Positions 61,468 through 64,000 of a DNA stretch of 64,000 bases are shown here, piece by piece (the first letter of the stretch is position 1; every line of letters begins with the position of its first letter). Made by a program: the position numbers and the translations under genes. Origin of the DNA: Nitrosomonas oligotropha (lineage in GTDB: Bacteria; Pseudomonadota; Gammaproteobacteria; Burkholderiales; Nitrosomonadaceae). The stretch is from assembly GCF_900106555.1 (NCBI RefSeq), contig NZ_FNOE01000011.1:1-64000 (forward strand). Direction: 5' to 3'. The notes below the pieces were generated by a model. It was not told the origin of the DNA. It made no database searches and saw only the letters and a program-made list of their open reading frames with translations.

Positions 61468-62916
61468 CTATTGGGTTTGTGCGACAGCGGCGCGTGCCAG
61501 TGCCGGGTTATCCGAAAAGTATTTCTTGATGCCTAGGAACATCGCATCCGCCATTCTATCCTGATAGCCCTTGCTACGTAGTTTTTCTTCTTCTTTGGGG
61601 TTGCTGAGAAACGCTGTTTCCACCAGGATAGAAGGAATATCGGGCGATTTCAGCACAGCGAAGCCTGCTTGCTCGACATTTCTTTTGTGCAAGTGATTAA
61701 TGCCGCCCAGCTGTTTCAAAACGTACTCGGCGAGCTTGACGCTGTCATTGATGGTGGCATTCAGCGACAGATCGAGCAACAACTCCTTAATGTCTTTTGA
61801 TTTGGAAGTGATATCGATGCCACCCATCAAATCGCTATCGACGCTATTTTCCTTATTGGCAAGCCAGCTTGCCGTGGTCGAAGTGGCGCCATGTTCGGAT
61901 AGCGTGAAAACCGAGGAGCCGTGCGCATGCGCTTTGGGATTGGCATCCGCATGGATCGACACAAACAAGTCGGCATTGGCGCGCCGTGCGTTAATGCGGC
62001 GCTGCGGCAGTGAAATGTAATAATCGCCGTCACGGGTCAGAACGGCGCGCATATTTGGTTCTTTGTCGATTCGTTCTTTCAGTTTTCGCGCAATGGCCAA
62101 GGTTACATCTTTCTCATAGGTGCCCTGGTAGCCGACTGCACCGGGATCCTTGCCGCCATGACCTGGATCGATGGCTACGACAATGATGCGCGGAGCTTTG
62201 CTGATTTTGCGGTTTTGCGCGGCGGGAGAATTATTGATCTGCTTGGCCTGATTCAACTGCGGCTTGGGTGCATGTGGCCAGATAAGACGTGCTTGCGGGC
62301 TGGCTTTGGGTTGTTTGGCGCCGCCTTGCACCAGCGTGGCAACCAATTCATCCAAAACATCCGCTTCAAAATCCGTGCTTGGCGTGGTACCGCCACGCGC
62401 ATTCAGTTCCGCCTTGCCAGCTTTGTCCGGATGATGGATATCCAGAATCAATCGATGCGCAAAATTTTCCTTGGGTTCGATAACAAAGGTGCGCGGCACG
62501 ACATTGGCTTTCAGATCAAACACCAGCCGGATGACGTGCGGTTTATACTGCCCGACGCGTATTTTCTGCACAAAAGGATCAATCGCATCCACCTTTTGCG
62601 GGAGTGCCGAAAGTGCCTGTGAAAGTTTGGTATTGCTTAAATCGATAACCACGCGGTGCGGGTTTTCCAGCATGCTTAATTCATATTCGAGCGGCTGGTT
62701 GGACTCCAGGGTGATGCGCGTGTAATCCGGCGTTAACCCGACACGAACCGCTTGAACGGTGGTATCTGCAGCCAGCACTGTTTGACTAGAACTTATCCAG
62801 CAACAGAAAAAAACCAATATAAAAAATATCAGGAAGTTATTTTGGACGGCAGCGTAGGTGTTGCTATTTGAATACGCAATCACTCGCTTTTTGGGTTGTT
62901 CCAATGTATCAAACAT
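61468..62916 (-). CDS. amiC: N-acetylmuramoyl-L-alanine amidase with AMIN domain
   Basis: A 482-residue enzyme that cuts the peptide from muramic acid during septum splitting. A hydrophobic N-terminal segment (about 28-50) exports it. The AMIN domain (VGLTPDYTRITLESNQPLEY, 55-160) targets the septum. The catalytic amidase_3 domain at 245-470 shows IDPGHGGKDPGA (His), the Glu in GTYEKDVTLAIA, VSIHADANP (His) and ILVETAFLSNP (Glu). The start overlaps tsaE by 37 bases, an order (tsaE-amiC) common in proteobacteria. Confidence 0.92.
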   Translation of the reverse strand: MFDTLEQPKKRVIAYSNSNTYAAVQNNFLIFFILVFFCCWISSSQTVLAADTTVQAVRVGLTPDYTRITLESNQPLEYELSMLENPHRVVIDLSNTKLSQALSALPQKVDAIDPFVQKIRVGQYKPHVIRLVFDLKANVVPRTFVIEPKENFAHRLILDIHHPDKAGKAELNARGGTTPSTDFEADVLDELVATLVQGGAKQPKASPQARLIWPHAPKPQLNQAKQINNSPAAQNRKISKAPRIIVVAIDPGHGGKDPGAVGYQGTYEKDVTLAIARKLKERIDKEPNMRAVLTRDGDYYISLPQRRINARRANADLFVSIHADANPKAHAHGSSVFTLSEHGATSTTASWLANKENSVDSDLMGGIDITSKSKDIKELLLDLSLNATINDSVKLAEYVLKQLGGINHLHKRNVEQAGFAVLKSPDIPSILVETAFLSNPKEEEKLRSKGYQDRMADAMFLGIKKYFSDNPALARAAVAQTQ

Positions 62917-63386
62917 TGTTTTCCTGCCTCTGTGCCAGCCCGGATTTCAATCCCGCGGCCGTTGTCAAGAATGCTGAAGATGAGCTGCAAATCGGCTTCA
63001 GGCAATAAATTGCCTGCTTTTTCAGGCCATTCCACCAAACAAATTGCGTCTGAATTAAAGTAATCGCGGAAGCCTGCTTCTTCCCATTCGAGGTAATCAT
63101 TGAACCGATAAAAATCAAAGTGATACAAGTATAACGCAGAGATTTTATAGATTTCAACTAAATTATAGGTAGGACTTTTGACTACATGCTGATATCCGAG
63201 GCCGTGTAGAATACCGCGCGTCAAGGTTGTTTTGCCTGCACCGAGATTGCCGCTCAGATAAATGGCCAGTCCGGAATGCAAGCAGGCAGCCAGTTTTTTA
63301 CCGAATGCCAGCGTTGCCGCTTCATCTGCAAGAAAGCAGGTAACACCTTGTGCTGATTCAGTATCTGTCGAACGAGCGTTATGCAA
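62880..63386 (-). CDS. tsaE: tRNA threonylcarbamoyladenosine ATPase TsaE
   Basis: A 168-residue P-loop protein needed for the t6A modification of tRNA with TsaB, TsaC and TsaD. Walker A is SGNLGAGKTTLTRG near residue 47; SPTYNLVEIY and the HFDFYRFND region follow, with the Trp-containing VEWPEKAGNLLP motif. The start is TTG at 63386, with GAGG seven bases upstream, because no ATG lies before the conserved LADEAATLAFGK. It overlaps the divergent queG start by six bases. Confidence 0.9.
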   Translation of the reverse strand: MHNARSTDTESAQGVTCFLADEAATLAFGKKLAACLHSGLAIYLSGNLGAGKTTLTRGILHGLGYQHVVKSPTYNLVEIYKISALYLYHFDFYRFNDYLEWEEAGFRDYFNSDAICLVEWPEKAGNLLPEADLQLIFSILDNGRGIEIRAGTEAGKQCLIHWNNPKSE

Positions 63387-64000
63387 GAAAATACCTCAAC
63401 CAATAAATTACCGGATTACACCGCCTTGGCGGTCGCCATCAAAACCTGGGGCAAGGAACTCGGATTTCACGATGTCCGCATCGCTGATGCGCAGGCGGAT
63501 ATGTCAACGGTGGAATCCGGTCTGTTCCAATGGCTGGCGCAAGGATACCACGGTGACATGGATTATATGGCGAAACATGGCACCAAACGCACCCGGCCTG
63601 CGGAACTGGAACCGGGCACGCAGCGGGTGGTTTCGGTGTGCATGAACTATGCGCCGCCAGCGGTTAAAAATAGCTGGGATGTGATCCATGACGGTGACCA
63701 GGCATTCATTTCGCGCTATGCGCTGGGGCGCGATTACCACAAAGTGATCCGCGCGCGGCTGCAAAAATTGGCCGACCGGATAACCGGTGAAGTAGGCACC
63801 TTTCAGTATCGCGTATTTTCCGACAGCGCGCCGGTGATGGAAGTGGCTTGGGCGCAGAAATCCGGTCTGGGGTGGCGCGGCAAGCACACCTTATTGTTGA
63901 ATCGCCAAGCCGGTTCGATGTTTTTTCTCGGTGAGATGTACGTCGATCTGCCGCTGCCCGTCGATGAGGAAACCGGCAATTACTGCGGCAGTTGCTCCCG
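63381..64000 (+). CDS. queG: Epoxyqueuosine reductase, N-terminal part (runs off window)
   Basis: The ATG at 63381 opens a frame that is still open at base 64000 (206 codons seen). It matches the N-terminus of QueG, the cobalamin- and iron-sulfur-dependent enzyme completing queuosine synthesis in tRNA: KTWGKELGFHDVRIADA, ALGRDYHKVIRARL, FSDSAPVMEVAWAQKSGLGW and NYCGSCSR, the last being the start of the first ferredoxin-like cluster. The missing C-terminus holds the remaining cysteines. No clear ribosome site precedes the ATG. Confidence 0.92.
   Translation, partial: MQENTSTNKLPDYTALAVAIKTWGKELGFHDVRIADAQADMSTVESGLFQWLAQGYHGDMDYMAKHGTKRTRPAELEPGTQRVVSVCMNYAPPAVKNSWDVIHDGDQAFISRYALGRDYHKVIRARLQKLADRITGEVGTFQYRVFSDSAPVMEVAWAQKSGLGWRGKHTLLLNRQAGSMFFLGEMYVDLPLPVDEETGNYCGSCS

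Overview
The window looks like a chromosomal segment of a betaproteobacterial ammonia oxidiser, most likely Nitrosomonas or a close relative. The strongest evidence is a cytochrome P460 gene (48971-49564) and a small metal-binding protein of the SmbP type (25381-25722), two families described from Nitrosomonas. Exosortase/PEP-CTERM-associated genes, hopanoid genes and the general betaproteobacterial gene content agree with this. The genus is an inference from gene content; there is no rRNA here.

Layout. 1-502: end of an IS481-like element that has cut off a leucine-rich-repeat gene. 589-3046: glutathione-dependent formaldehyde detoxification (frmA, fghA) behind a low-molecular-weight tyrosine phosphatase. 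3090-3317: an exact 114-bp tandem duplication. 3400-6029: a coupled ECF sigma factor / anti-sigma factor / secreted subtilase operon, followed by a TorF-like porin gene. 7553-20693: mostly housekeeping (L,D-transpeptidase, tadA, prmB, higBA, rluB, ybaB, dnaX, the SRP RNA, an HD-GYP protein, a RecB-like nuclease, aroG) and a threonine-degradation pair (tdh-kbl).

20116-31512 is an accessory envelope/stress region: a Crp/Fnr regulator, DUF4398 and OmpA-type lipoproteins, a Lpd-like flavoprotein, SmbP, CsbD, a catalase-like protein, two BON lipoproteins, a decayed DUF1207 gene, a 49-residue membrane protein and a TIGR04073 protein. It is flanked by two direct copies (about 1.04 and 0.78 kb) of a segment carrying the end of kbl plus a small lipoprotein gene. 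The right-hand kbl copy is a deletion-riddled pseudogene.

32051-37819: a tRNA-Ala/tRNA-Glu unit with its own promoter and terminator behind gltX, then three exosortase-system genes (acyl-CoA ligase, PLP decarboxylase, acyltransferase), the last preceded by a 13-codon leader peptide. 37850-42665: a phosphate-binding-like periplasmic protein, a porin and a GGDEF-EAL protein form an apparent signalling operon. 42662-48668: a Lon-like protease, secreted RNase T2, an RTX-type M10 protease and an SDR enzyme. 48971-53869: cytochrome P460, gloB, a methyltransferase-rnhA-dnaQ run, and cheY-cheZ. 54157-57731: hopanoid genes (hpnA, squalene synthase) and lptM-lysA. 57825-61293: a four-gene Mla/MCE lipid transporter. 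61468-64000: amiC-tsaE and a divergent queG that runs off the window.

The most interesting candidates are the sigma/anti-sigma/subtilase operon, in which the anti-sigma factor's outer domain looks like a subtilase propeptide; the directly repeated segment flanking the stress island; the substrate-binding protein-porin-GGDEF/EAL operon; and the leader peptide in front of the exosortase-associated acyltransferase.
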